A DNA stretch of 64,000 nucleotides from Opisthorchis felineus (Eukaryota; Platyhelminthes; Trematoda; Opisthorchiida; Opisthorchiidae). The DNA lies in the NCBI GenBank assembly GCA_004794785.1, contig SJOL01007403.1, positions 418,952 through 482,951 of the forward strand. Direction: 5' to 3'. Both the position numbers and the translations under genes were made by a program. The notes below the pieces were generated by a model. That model made no database searches. It was given only the letters and a program-made list of their open reading frames with translations, and was not told where the DNA came from. Positions 48,556 to 59,320 of this stretch are shown here, piece after piece (position 1 is the first letter of the stretch; each line of letters begins with the position of its first letter).

Positions 48556-48900
48556 TGTTAGGTGGAATCCTACACTGAAACCGACTTATCCCCCGCAGTT
48601 GGGCGCCGCAACGAGCAATATGCCTAACTCACCGGGATTTATTCAAAAGATCGGACCGCTTGCTTGGATAGCGATTTCTCTCTGGTTGAAAAGCTGGACC
48701 AATAACCAGTCATGTTTCGGTGTCTGCTGAACGCCGGTTGCCTGCGGTACGTGTAGGAGGTATCCCAGTTTTCCGAATGTGTCTGTTACATTGGACGCGT
48801 TGTACATGTTTTTTTCACTTGTTTTGGGCGTCTGATACGCCAGGTGCAGGCTGAGAACTGAGCTGGGACGTAGCAGTTATTTCAGTCATTTCGCTTACCT
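48556..48900 (+). repeat. Probable 3' LTR of the gypsy element (end uncertain)
   Basis: The sequence TGTTAGGTGGAATCC begins directly after the polypurine run, which is where a 3' LTR should start with TG. The far end could not be located because no second copy is recognisable in the window. The call rests on position and the TG start. Confidence 0.4.
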
Positions 48901-49124
48901 TAGTGCATGGCAGGTAGATGAAAATGTGCTACTTCTAACGGCCTCGTTTTTCTTTACATGATGCATCTCACTCCACCATCCCAAATCCATTAATTATGCT
49001 CTTTGTAAGCCCATCTATTGGGAGTGACGACCTCATTCGTCGGACATCAGCCCTAGCCGCGACATCTGTGCCGACAGCCTCAGGCACTTTGAAATCAATC
49101 TTCAGACCCCGGCGCTCGATTTAG

Positions 49125-50292
49125 TTGGCTGCTTTTACTGTTCGCACACTTAAGTAGCTGGGATAACAGAATTCTCTTGCCCACTCAATGGAATTGCTTA
49201 AAGCTGATGAATGGTGCGTATCGAGACACAGATTCAAGATTCAAGCACAATTATTGAGCTAACTACCCTAATCAATCTTGTCGGCTGTGTGCAGTTTGTT
49301 TTTAATGTCTGTGAAAGAACCTCACAATCTGGAAGTTGTCACCTAGTTATAGCTTTGAGTGCCTCGTTTGGGCGGACTAAAAGCTCAGATATCGCTCTGG
49401 TTGCCTGAGATTTCAATGCACAACTGGGCACGCTTCGAGCAGCAAAGACTCAATTGGTTGTCGACTTGGATTGGGCTCCGTACGACTGATTCAGCCATAT
49501 GATGGCTGCAGACTATTTTTTGAAGAGTAACCAGAGTAACCGAAACGGTTTGACTACGTGGTACTTCCTCTCGTTTAGGCAGTTTACCCACAGAGCTCGA
49601 GGCATCTCGGATTGGGAAGGTCACAGCAGCTTCTGTGAACGTGGCGTAGGCGTGACTTCAGCCTCCCCACCAAAGGTCGATTTTAAAATGCTACGGTTCG
49701 CTCTTTATTACTATACGGATCAGAAACCTGGCCGCTGCTCGCCGAGGAGGTCAGAAGACTTTCATTGTTTGACCATCGATGTCTTCGGAGCATTGCCGGA
49801 ATCTGGTGGGAACACCGGGTCAGCAATGCTGAAGTACGTCGAATGTTTTTCGGAGGAAATAACTCACCCACGATAGATAAACTGATTACACTCCGTAGGC
49901 TGCGCCGGCTTGGCCACGTGCTCCGTATGCCAGTCGACGGACTTCCACAACCACGCGAAGGGTGGAAACGAGCCAGGGGAGGTCAAACAATGACTTGTCA
50001 GCGAAGTATGAAAGGCATCACCAGCAAACTCAGTTGCGCTGGTTATTGCCCTCTCCCTGAATGTCGCTTGTGCATCCAAGCGAATGCCCTCAATGCATAG
50101 CTCCCTTCGCAATCTTTCCACTTAAAATTCCACTGACAACCCTGTATTGATGCATTGGTTATACCAGCTCCCGCCTCCAATGCGCAGCTACCTACTCCAC
50201 CTCCCCAAATCATCGGCGAACGAACCTGTGGCAGTTATAGCCACTGTACGGCAAGTACGCGGTTCTTACAGCTGATAATGATGATGATGACA
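49125..50292 (+). mobile_element. RTE-clade LINE relic, plus strand
   Basis: Fragments in order are an AAFTVRTLK start (endonuclease), a frameshifted ETQIQDSSTIIELT, KSSDIALVA and DFNAQLGTL near 49385-49440. After a large internal deletion come the RT C-terminal parts: ETWPLLAEE-like, FDHRCLRSIAGIWWEHRVSN near 49765, NNSPTIDKLITLRRLRRLGH and GWKRARGGQTMT. The 3' end at 50264-50292 is TTCTTACAGCTGATA plus ATG repeats. It is closely related to the copy at 38.5-42.1 kb. Confidence 0.87.
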
Positions 50293-50577
50293 TTTGTTTA
50301 TTTATTTACTTAGTAAGCTAGTTGTTCGCTTACTTATTTTTTTACTAGAGGTGTATCTATTCAAAGAGTCGTAAAATTCTTTGTATTGCCACTGGGTCAG
50401 GAATTCCTCGATGCGGTCCCTTTGTTTCCTCCCTCATTCGTCCTTGATGCGGCTGAGTCCCTGGGTCAGGTCATTTCGACCATCTTTCAGCTGCCGTTTC
50501 TTAAGCTTAATGTCCGGATAGACGAGATGAGGCATGCACCTAGTTCTTTTCAGCCACCAGCTGTTTTGTGTGCTAAT
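50293..50577 (+). other. Intron 1 spacer, unassigned
   Basis: This holds an AT-rich stretch with TTTA-like repeats near 50288-50345 followed by sequence with no recognised motif. Confidence 0.4.
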
Positions 50578-50761
50578 ATGGTAATAATAATAATTGTCAC
50601 TCAGCTGCAACACCCTTCCAGTGCCGTGTACCTGGGTGGAAGTGCGAGGGGTGAGATAATGCCCAGGCGTAGGCAGGTGCAGCCGCGATGCTAGGGTTGG
50701 GTTCGAACCATGAACCTTCCTGTCAGTAAGTTCCCTCCTTAACCACTTAGTCATCTCGAGG
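50578..50761 (-). mobile_element. SINE copy, minus strand, with ATT tail
   Basis: The minus strand reads GATGACTAAGTGGTTAAGG (A box), GGTTCGAACCC (B box), a diverged body and the end GGTGTTGCAGCTGAGTGACA followed by ATT repeats. The trinucleotide tail after CAGCTGA parallels the RTE tails. Confidence 0.85.
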
Positions 50762-51317
50762 TTTGTGTGCTGGTTGTTGTCTTGGGCACAGCTGCCCGAT
50801 CTGGTGGACTGCCGTCGTCATCATTTGGTGTTTCAGGTTGCGCTATGCTTCTGCGAGCGGGCCGGATGGATTTAAGGCTGTCACTGCGGAAACCAGTTGC
50901 TGCTGATGCATCAAGTTGGTTTTCATATATTTTTCAGGTTTTGTATAAAGCTTTATGCGTTCATTGGTTCAGTTGGCGCTGTGTGGCCGATAAGACGTCT
51001 TCAGGACAATCCGGTGGTCTGTTTTCTTTTGGGTTCTTCGCATCATCGGTACGATGCACGGTTAGCTGCGCACCGCACTAGATAGAACTTTAAAACATAT
51101 TTTTATCAACCCTTTCATTAAGCGGAAGGACAGTTGCACACACCCTCTAACTGACTTTTAACTGGGGATTACGCCAGAGCTGTCATTGGTACCCGTGCGC
51201 CGGCTGATGGACCATTGCATCAACATCTAGCGTAACAATCTATACTGCATGGCGCCCCAGCCAGGGCACCTACCGAAACCACGATCAGAGTCAGGTGTTG
51301 ACAGAGGGTTGAGAAAT
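50762..51317 (+). other. Intron 1 spacer, unassigned
   Basis: No motif is recognised in the plus-strand frame at 50767-51081 or on the other strand. Confidence 0.4.
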
Positions 51318-51497
51318 CTTTCAGCTGTAGCACCTTTTCGGTGCCTAGCTGCCATACCAACGGTAGGAGGCATGAGGACCGGGATACTGCAAGGTTGCCC
51401 AAGCCAGACAGTAGCAGTCAAGATGTTAAGGTTTGGTTCGAATCACGGACATTCCGGTCCTTAAGCTGGCGCCTTAACCACTGGGCTATCTCGAGCC
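51318..51497 (-). mobile_element. SINE copy, minus strand
   Basis: The minus strand begins GAGATAGCCCAGTGGTTAAGG, has the B box as GATTCGAACCA, the CTGGCTTGGGCAACCTTGCA body and ends GGTGCTACAGCTGAAA. It is complete from head to tail core. Confidence 0.85.
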
Positions 51498-51659
51498 CAG
51501 AGGGTTATCTACCGCCAGATCTGTTAAGTAGGATAGGCTGGCAGGTGTAGATGTTGTCGGCTTTTCTGATGGGACACAATGGACAGCATGAGCCTAAGAC
51601 TTCTAGAAAAGCTAGATCTGTTCTGCAGAGGGTGTGTGCGCTTATGTACATCACCGTTC

Positions 51660-52010
51660 TACGTGAGGCACCATGGGTATATGCGCGCTTTATGCCTAGA
51701 TACGATCCAGCTAATCCACATTGTCCATCGTCCAGAATAGGCTAACAAGATGTGGCAAGGCAAACAATAAAAAATAAAGCGAATTACTTGTAACTGTTGT
51801 AAATAACTGCAGTCTCCGCTCCAGTACCATAGTGTCGGAAAGAGACTACCAGCTAGGAACACAACAGCTATATTGTGAGCAGCCGAGTTCAAAAATTACA
51901 TGGGGCAACACGGTATTTAAAACGCATTTTTGACCTTGAATCCAGGCAGTCCGATAGGCGTTGGGTGAACCCGAACGCTCACCATCGTCCGCCGTTGCTG
52001 AATGACTGTC
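51660..52010 (-). mobile_element. Gypsy LTR and leader fragment (related to 24.4-24.9 kb)
   Basis: Matching blocks with 24568-24840 occur in the same order: GAGA-TACC-GCTAGGAACACAACAGCT, the TATTTAAAACGCAT block and CCAGGCAGTCCGATAGGCGTT. In minus orientation the LTR is followed by CCGACACTATG and a short gag-like frame, as at 24.57 kb. Only the 5' end of an element is left. Confidence 0.6.
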
Positions 52011-52087
52011 TGGGTTGGGTAGTACATGTGTTAGTACGTGTTTCTTTGTATCTTGAATCTTATATTAAGTTGTATTATGTTCCGTGA

Positions 52088-52269
52088 TGGGGGGCGAGTT
52101 GGCTCAGTGGTTAGAGTGCGAAGTTACTGACCGGAATGTCTGTGGTTCGAACCCGACCTCTGCATCTCGACTTCTACTGTCTAGGCTTGGGCAACCTGGC
52201 AGTATCCCAGCCCTCGTGCTTCCTTCTGGTGGCATGGCAGCTAGGCACCGAAAGAGTGTTACAGCTGAA
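52088..52269 (+). mobile_element. SINE copy, plus strand, well preserved
   Basis: The head is GAGTTGGCTCAGTGGTTAGAG (A box), the B box is GGTTCGAACCC, the body is TAGGCTTGGGCAACCTGGCA then CTCGTGCTTCCTTC, and the end is GTGTTACAGCTGAA. It is among the least diverged copies in the window. Confidence 0.9.
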
Positions 52270-52929
52270 CCCAACCCAGAGACTTTCAGTGGTAAACTAC
52301 ATCAAACTCCTATGGGCTCTGGCGGTGTTACCCTGCCGGACGACGGTGAGGGTTCTCCGTCTTTTATCTTCGTCGAACGGAACTCCAACAGCCGGGGCAA
52401 ATGTACGTCGGTATACCACTTTCGGCTGACAAACTAAAGTGAAGTACCTGCAAAATGGTCCTCCAGCATATCTTTCCATGTTTAGAAACCACTGCATTAG
52501 TCCATCATACAGCTTTATAGGAAAATTTGCCAAGTTAAGGGAAACCGTATTGTTTGACCGTGCTTTTTTCAGTTTCCTAGTGCACTTTGGTTATTCACAG
52601 GCACTGGCCTTGACTACAACATTGCCCGATTTCCGCAGTGCCATAATTTCACACCATTATTGTCTTTCATTTTAACATATGTTTAGCGAGCAATATTATC
52701 CTTAAGCGTCATCGAAATTTCGAACTATTGCTGGCACAAATTGAACCTGTTAGTTCGTTCTTAGTTTTGAGACCGTTATACCTTTTGTTCGTCGTCGCCA
52801 AAGTGCCAAAGCGCAATTGTTTATTTCCGCCATTTGGATATCCCTGTGGCTCCATTTTTACTCGCATCTTCGACTTATTGTACTGAGAACTCTTTTGTTC
52901 TTACCACCCTCGTTAACTTTTAAATTTAG
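52270..52929 (+). other. 3' end of intron 1, unassigned
   Basis: AT-rich sequence leading to the exon 2 acceptor. No element is recognised. Confidence 0.5.
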
Positions 52930-53105
52930 ATGATGAAATTTTGAAGTCTCATGCCAGTCATCATCAAGTGCAGTTGGATGTTAATCGTTTGGACTCGTTA
53001 CTTCCGCCCGATATAACACCTGAGGATAAGTCTGCTACACAAGCAGTTCTGATGCGATTAATAGTTTCCCTACTTTTGGACAACCCTAATCTCCATTACT
53101 ATCAG
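52930..53105 (+). CDS. TBC1D20: TBC1D20-like exon 2 with catalytic Arg and Gln fingers
   Basis: The acceptor is TTTAAATTTAG at 52929. The first two bases (AT) join the G from exon 1 to give Asp, so phase fits. The exon encodes SHHQVQLDVNR, where Val-x-x-Asp-x-x-Arg is the TBC Arg-finger motif (Arg codon 52986-52988). It continues to LLDNPNLHYYQ, where the final Gln (53103-53105) is the Gln finger of the YxQ motif. The donor is CAG|GTAAGC. In the animal family the equivalents are QQVLLDVRRS and NPQLHYYQGYHDI. An 18.7-kb intron precedes this exon. Both catalytic residues are present, which predicts an active GAP. Confidence 0.9.
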
Positions 53106-53677
53106 GTAAGCCCCGTTTATCTGTGCATATGGCTTGGTATTGATCTGTCATCTGTTGCGCTGAGTGAAGAAACCTGCTGCCTGATTATTCACTTGGGAGA
53201 CTCATTATGGCGGTACATTGGGGCAATGCGGGTTACCAATACTGGTCAGTGAGGCAACCCTTTTCCTTATTTAGATATTAGAGTCATACTCGAAGTCATG
53301 GTGCAATGCACTTCTTTCCATGATGAAGAAGGGCTATTCATCACCGCACACTCTTCCATACCAAATTGATCAATGTGCAACTGTCCGTCCAACACAAACC
53401 CCGTGACTCCATGCCGCAATCTGTTTTCTTCCTTGAGGTTGAACTACTTCAATTGTGTTGGATCGGTCGCCGCTCCCCCACATGTATGCGTTTGTTACAT
53501 CCAGTTGTCTATCTTTGTGTGTACTGTTAATGAGACTCAAACAGCGCGTTGTATGACGTGTTCATTGTCGGCTTTGGTTGTACTGTGATTGTGGCTGCCA
53601 TACTACAGGAGAGTGAAGCGTTAATGTTCAGCGATATTGGTGACTACCAGATTTCAGTCCCTGTGGTGAACCACCTG
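53106..53677 (+). other. 5' part of intron 2, unassigned
   Basis: The exon frame stays open to 53252 past the donor, but family similarity stops at the splice site. Nothing else is recognised. Confidence 0.5.
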
Positions 53678-53838
53678 ATCCTCGAAGTAGCTCAGCGGTT
53701 AAGGCACAAAACCATTGGATGGAGGGTTCAATCCACGTTTCTTGACCACTTGTCGGGACATGGGCAATATCTGCGAGTATCTAAACTCTTGTTCTTCTGT
53801 CTACTTGCATGGCCCGGAAGGGCGTTACAGTCTAGTAA
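53678..53838 (+). mobile_element. Diverged SINE copy
   Basis: The head is GTAGCTCAGCGGTTAAGG and the B box is GGTTCAATCC. The body resembles the family only weakly (CATGGGCAATATCTGCGAGT) and it ends GGGCGTTACAGTCTAG. The two pol III boxes and end support a tRNA-derived origin, but this may be a separate subfamily. Confidence 0.6.
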
Positions 53839-55009
53839 TAGTTGTTTTTTTGTTTCATTACCCTGTGAAACTTACTTTAGCGCTAAGACTCACCCTTTCA
53901 TTTCATGACCGTTGAGGACTTTCTCTCTTTAGAGCGTAGCGTTAGTGGTATGGCTCTACCCTGATTGACGCCTTATCACCGTTTCTTCCGCCAGGAACTA
54001 ACCGGAACTGATTGTGTATGTCTATCTACTACACTCTACTAGGACATCCTGCTCCGAACTTAGCTGTCAGATTTCGAAGTAAGAAAAATTCTGGTCCTGT
54101 GGAGGTTGGCAACTAAACGGGATAATTGCGTTCAAACGGAATTGATGGAGGACGATTATGATTAGACATTTTACCTCGTGTGCTTTCATTTGGTGGAATC
54201 GGTAGGCGGGAGGTCGTCAGACCCAAAAGTGGTCAAATTAGATTGGTTCTCGACGTTTCGTGCGCGATGGTTGTTTTTTATGACTAGGACCATTACTAGG
54301 GCTTGATAGGTCGATGTGAAGAATACAAGAAGACTTTGGAAATACATTACAGTTGCGCCATGACAAATTCATGAAAACACCCTGCATTGTATTGATAACA
54401 AATCCTTTGTATGGAGAATTGAGTAGTGATGCCCTAAGACGTAAGAAAATTGTCTCAATCGTCTATGCCGTGTCCGGCACGATCTTCAGGAGGCGCCTCA
54501 TTTCATCAGCACGTAACCTACCGATAGTGGTTCAATAAAGGTATGGCCCCGATTGTCATTATCACGGGACCCTAGCTTGGCATTGTGTGCCAAACATACA
54601 CCGAAATTATTTCCACTTATCGCAATCCTACTTGGCGTATTTTACTGGCGGTCTACACCGGAAGACGTCCGATTTTTAGCAGAATCGTGTGTAATTATAC
54701 ACTTCCTGTTGGACAGAATCTTGATTTATGCATCAAAGTATCATTCTCCTGCTTTTTTAGTAGTGCAGCTCCTTATCGTTCTATGGAATTGGACGTAGTT
54801 GAGTTGATTTCTGTCGGAATCCCACTGCAAACGGTCAGCCAATAAAAAGTGTGGGATTGATAGTGGAAACTTAAGAGCAGATCATCGTAATGAGTTTACA
54901 GTGGGAGGCGTGGCTTTCATATGGCGATTGTAAAGATATCTTTAATACACTTTTCTTCGTTTAGTCGTTGTATTACCTACTCTGAGTTGAGGGCTCTAGG
55001 AGTGGCAAT
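53839..55009 (+). other. Intron 2 spacer, unassigned
   Basis: I recognise no coding motif. A short duplicated unit, AGGCAATAATAGG, occurs near 55012-55030 at the edge of the gypsy relic. Confidence 0.4.
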
Positions 55010-56038
55010 AATAGGAAGGCAATAATAGGCGAGTCTTCCCATAGTGTAATCGCTGTACCGGGCTGCACCCCGTTGACGGCTTTGGTGTGTTTCGCTGTTC
55101 CAGCAATGTAGGGTCTGGATCTTCTCTTGCGTTTTGGGCCTTTGTGATACTAGCTTTCGCTGCTTTCATTGCTGACTCTGCTTTGCTATTGGACTGATTC
55201 TAGTAAGGTTCAATGCTAGAAACACCATTTTTCTGAGAAGGTTTTAAGCTTTGTGCTTATGAATTGGGGCCAGTTCCCTGTAGACGAAATGTCGGGAGCA
55301 TCGTATCGTGCAAAGTGAGACTTCAGGCAGTTGAACACAGATGTGGCCCTGGTGGTAGTCATTTCGTCAACTTAGAAAACATAGCTATGGTGGTCAACCA
55401 CCACAAGGCGTTGCTTTTGACTGTATTCGAAGAAGTACCATGGGCGACTCCGAAGTTCTCGTGGGAACATTCGTTCTTTCCTTTGTCTCGTACCGACTGT
55501 TTGACAGGTGGTTCACCTTGAAACGTGATTCCTTGATATGCTTCGTCATTCTGGGTCACTTACGATCCCTTTGTACACTATAATTGACTCTATTTTGCAA
55601 CAAAGGAGCCCTGCGCATCATTTCCCTCCACAGACTACTCAGTGCACGTAGTTCATCACCTGTGAATATCAGTCCATTCTGGACCACGAATAAATACCGG
55701 CCCTTGAAGAAAACCCAGAATTCTACTGGACACTGCCCTTTTGTGGCTGATAGGTCTCTGTGAATTGAATCGCGTAGTCGAGTAAACATCGAATCTCTTC
55801 CGGTGGCCTCTCTGGTCTTTCCTAGCTTCTCGTCTGGGATGGAACTCGCAACTAGTTCAAACTCTTGATTCTCGCTCTCTGGTTCATTAGCCCTGCAGAA
55901 CGTACCGGTGATAGACATTTGGCTTCCTTGTTCGTAGTCATACTTCACAGTCATACTTTTGTGTTCCTTCCATCATCCTCGACAGGCTTTTTAGCACTTG
56001 GCTTAGAGGCTTTCTGACGATTAAAATGAGAGGTTTGT
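55010..56038 (-). mobile_element. Ty3/gypsy relic, RNase H end to integrase, minus strand
   Basis: Reading the minus strand, the RNase H end (LSRMMEGTQKYD near 55975) leads to a 132-codon open frame: YEQGSQMSITGTFC, DEKLGKTREATGRDSMFTRL, VVQNGLIFTGDELR and SLWREMMRR, which is the linker and integrase zinc-binding entry. Then come decayed core pieces: FNCLKSHFARYDAPD, WPQFISTKLKTFSEKW, and KAESAMKAAKASITKAQNA with EQRNTPKPSTGCSPVQRL near 55150-55050. The style differs from the CsRn1-like copies, so it is a second gypsy lineage. It lies inside intron 2 opposite to the gene. Confidence 0.85.
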
Positions 56039-56083
56039 GGCCCGCGAATTCCCCTTTTTAACCACTGAGCCATCTCAAGCATA
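56039..56083 (-). mobile_element. SINE head fragment (tRNA-like 5' end only)
   Basis: The minus strand reads GCTTGAGATGGCTCAGTGGT then TAAAAAGGGGAATT. This matches the SINE head including the A box but not the B box or body. It abuts the gypsy RNase H remnant. Confidence 0.6.
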
Positions 56084-56690
56084 CTGTTTTAAGAATCCAC
56101 ATAATTGGAAGCGGGGAGTTCTATCTGGGTCCAGGGGCATTCCGGTATACATTGATTCGTTTTCCACATGAATTGCTGCTCTCTGTTCATTGATTCCTGC
56201 GGGTGCCACGTTGACTCCAAAGTTGTTCGGCCGTTTCGAGAAGCCATTGTCGTAGCTCCAAAGTGATTGAACAAAGCTAGGTAACTGTAGCAGAAATTTC
56301 CAAAACTGTAGAAGGATGCCTCATATAAAACGGCAACAGATTATCCAACAAAATATAATGAATTTTTGGGTCTGATTTTGAATTACGGACAAGCGTAGGA
56401 AGAGCGGACCAATTTCGCCAGTCACTAACGTAAACGGACAAATGAACCCACCTCTAACGCCTCATTTTCACTGAAAAGTGTGTGAAAAGTGCAGGCATGT
56501 TTTGTCCTTGGTTTGTTAAGTAGGTAAGAATGATTTGTCACCTTAACTTAGCTCACCTGGACCGTTTCTCCCATTCAGCTGCCTATGCAAACGTGTAATC
56601 ACTTCCACATACCATTTATTGATGGGTATAAGTACAGCTTCCAGCTTATATGGTGGCACACAACTGAGCTCATTGCATTTTATTTTTCAG
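56084..56690 (+). other. 3' part of intron 2, unassigned
   Basis: No element recognised. It ends in the polypyrimidine tract and acceptor of exon 3. Confidence 0.5.
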
Positions 56691-56782
56691 GGCTTTCATG
56701 ATATTTGTTATATATTTTTGTCCGTACTCGGTGAAAATGATGCACGGTTATTGCTGAATAAAATCCTTCCTGATCGCTTCGG
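56691..56782 (+). CDS. TBC1D20: TBC1D20-like exon 3
   Basis: A polypyrimidine acceptor (TATTTTTCAG) is followed by codons for GFHDICYIFLSVLGENDAR and LLLNKILPDRF. These correspond to the QGYHDI-VTFLLVVGE region that directly follows the Gln finger in animal TBC1D20. The exon begins in phase 0, as required by exon 2, and ends at GG|GTAAGT in phase 2. It is 92 bases long. Intron 2 (53106-56690) contains a decayed gypsy element in the opposite orientation. Confidence 0.9.
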
Positions 56783-57329
56783 GTAAGTACCATTTTATAT
56801 TAAGCGTTTTTTTCGGTCGCGCTGTACCTGCCCTAGTTAAATGAATGCTATTCACATTTTTTAATGGATTTCAACCGTACCCCTAGTTTACAGCAGATAG
56901 CCCGACGGAAAACGACGCCTTTATGTGGCGTCGTAATTGAGTGCTCTAGTGATCTTGCGTGTTACACTGGCTTGAGCTCCGTTCCTCAAGACTCGTCTAT
57001 GCTAACAGGGCCAAAAGAGAGAAGCCAGATGAAGACCGGCGAACCCATGTACTGTAAGAAATTGTATTACGGACTGCCTAGCCAAAGTTTGTGTTTAGGT
57101 GTTGACTGTTTTAGGCGAAGTTCACAACGGACGCTCAGTCAATCCCATTGTTGACGTTTTACTCCGATGTGATGCTCAGATTTCGTTACCCTTGCGAGGT
57201 GTAAGCACCTTATTCTTGACCGCTTTCCCCGTGGATGTGAGGCCTTTTTACAGTAAGTCATCACCATTTCCTTTCCCTTCAACTCTGCTGGTGCATTCTT
57301 TTCCCATGGTTGTATGACATTTATGCACT
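56783..57329 (+). other. 5' part of intron 3, unassigned
   Basis: An open plus-strand frame at 56864-57154 shows no recognisable domain and lacks TBC similarity, so it is not called as an exon. Confidence 0.45.
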
Positions 57330-59320
57330 GGTATTTACACCCAGTGTGTTGATTTCGATTGCGATGATGGTGAGGCTGGTTTGGAGGTTAAGTCGTTCTG
57401 TCCTCCGCAATAGAAGTGTGAAGTTAGCTAGTTGTTCCTCCCAGGCGATCAGCGTTATCGCACCTATTAAACTATACTGCCCTGTCCCAAGAAGAGACGC
57501 GTTAGGAATTATTGGCCCCAAAATCCGCTTGCTTCCATCTGTCAGCGTCCTACCGTGACCGCCGATAACATACCCAATACGGTCAAAACAGTCAACACCT
57601 AATAAGGAGCCGATGTGGCTCCAAGCGCATATGCGGTGTCCAGTAGCATGAGATGCGAGAAGTCTGTGCTTTAGTTCTCGCGCCATCGGGCTGGGGCAGC
57701 CCTCATAGCCAAGCAGTTCGGACTGTTGAGTCATTGGCTCTGACGAAGGTTTCCCATGGAAAACCCTACTGCCAACTGCCTTGTGAGTCAGACTTTTGAA
57801 TCGAAGGCTTCGGTCAGGGTCTCGGGACGAAACTCTATACTCTCTTGTCGCCTCGTATGGTCAGACACTTAAGTCAAAGATACAAGATAGAGTACCTCAA
57901 ACAACTCACTCCTTCGGCCTGAGAAACCGAGAAATACCATTAGCCTTTACAGTTCTTTGTTCACCGACCATCACCAGCAATCCGTCCAAACTCTCACTAG
58001 TCCATTAAGATATTAGTCATCTCACCACTGTTCCATGTCTAACCCAAACTGACTTTGTAACTTTCATTGTGACTTTCAGTATTTTTGTTCTCCGTCAATT
58101 TGGGCTGCAGGCCTTCTTTGCCAAAACTTTGCCATCCTTTTTTATCGATGTATTTTGTGTTTCTGAAATACAAGAGTCCAGCGCTCCTATACATCTCAAA
58201 CCGCTTAAGACAGTGATCCTGATGGAATGACCTCGAGTGGGAAGTTGCACTGAGTCCCGGATTTATAAGCTGCTTGTTGGACTGAATTTCAGTTGTCAGT
58301 TACCTGAATGATCATTTAGAGGGTAATTATAGGAGACTGTAAGAAGCTGTGCACTTGGTTCTGGCTAGCCAAGCCGTCCGACTCGACTAGATGAGCAGCA
58401 GGTATCATTAATGTCGACAGCTCTTATCGATGCTGGACTGTAGGCTGTAGGCTGTTCAGTTACTAGTATTGACCAGTTTGGGAGAGCAAAACTGAGTTTT
58501 GCTCGGCATCCATCTACTTTTGCCTTAGGATAGATGTTCAGTCGGCTTTCCCTTTCAAACGACCAATGATATCGTTTTTCTTGAGCTAAAAGCTACTTTT
58601 AGGCCTGTCAGTGACCAGAAACTATGACAGTTCCTGACAATCAAAGGTGCCCCTTCCTTCATGCAATCACCATAGGCTAATTCCTGTGTGCATGTGCGGG
58701 TTGACAAAGAGCTCACCTGAGTTTACCATGCCCATGGGTGTAAAATAATTTAACCCTCGCCATCCCTCTTCAAATTCGTTATTTTTTACTGGTTGCAGAA
58801 TCGCTGCCTACCTCAGATACATTTATGATCGAAATGTTCCCGTATACTTACTGACATACGTTAAGTACGTGGGCGATATTAATGCCCTTGGTTTTGTCAA
58901 ACATTCAGACAGTTTAAAGCACGTTTTAGCATGCGCTTCACAGTTGGGTAGTGTAAGGTGCCGCTGCTGCGACAGTGAGATCCATACCGCTTCATGGGTC
59001 TGGCTTAGCTTGTACGTGCGAAGATATACGGAAGCTTTCGTTGTTTGACTGCCAGTGTCTCCCTTGCCCGACAGGAAGATCATATCAGTTGGTCTTAGGA
59101 GAAGGGAACTCCCTCACGATTGATAAGCTGCTCACGCTCGCTCGAACATGCACTTCACATATCAGAGACTCGTCTATCTCGCAGAGATTTTTTGCCCATC
59201 CTGCCGCTGTGCGGATAGTCAATGACGCTGCAACGAAGTAGGAACTCAGTCGAGTCCTTAACTGCCACCCCCTTGGATGGCGATTTGGAGACTCGACTTG
59301 CAAGTGGTTAGCCCACTGAC
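57330..59320 (+). mobile_element. Strongly decayed RTE-clade LINE with 5' region, plus strand
   Basis: The block 57350-57990 aligns by eye with the 5' region of the RTE at 38.7-39.37 kb (shared blocks include CCAGGCGA, GGCCCCAAAA-CCGC, GACCGCCG, CCAATACGGTC, CGCCATCGGGC and the three-unit repeat). Endonuclease remnants follow near 58140 (IDVFCVSEIQESSAPIHLK). RT remnants are near 58860 (VKYVGDINALGF for YADDIALLG) and 58990-59130 (ACTCEDIRKLSLFDCQCL, GEGNSLTIDKLLTL). Many frames and large deletions show this is the oldest RTE copy here. It sits in intron 3 of the TBC1D20-like gene. Confidence 0.8.

Noticed and set aside
56864..57154. Candidate extra coding exon in intron 3
   Set aside because: Exons 3 and 4 already join in phase and align without a gap to the family; the frame here has no TBC similarity.
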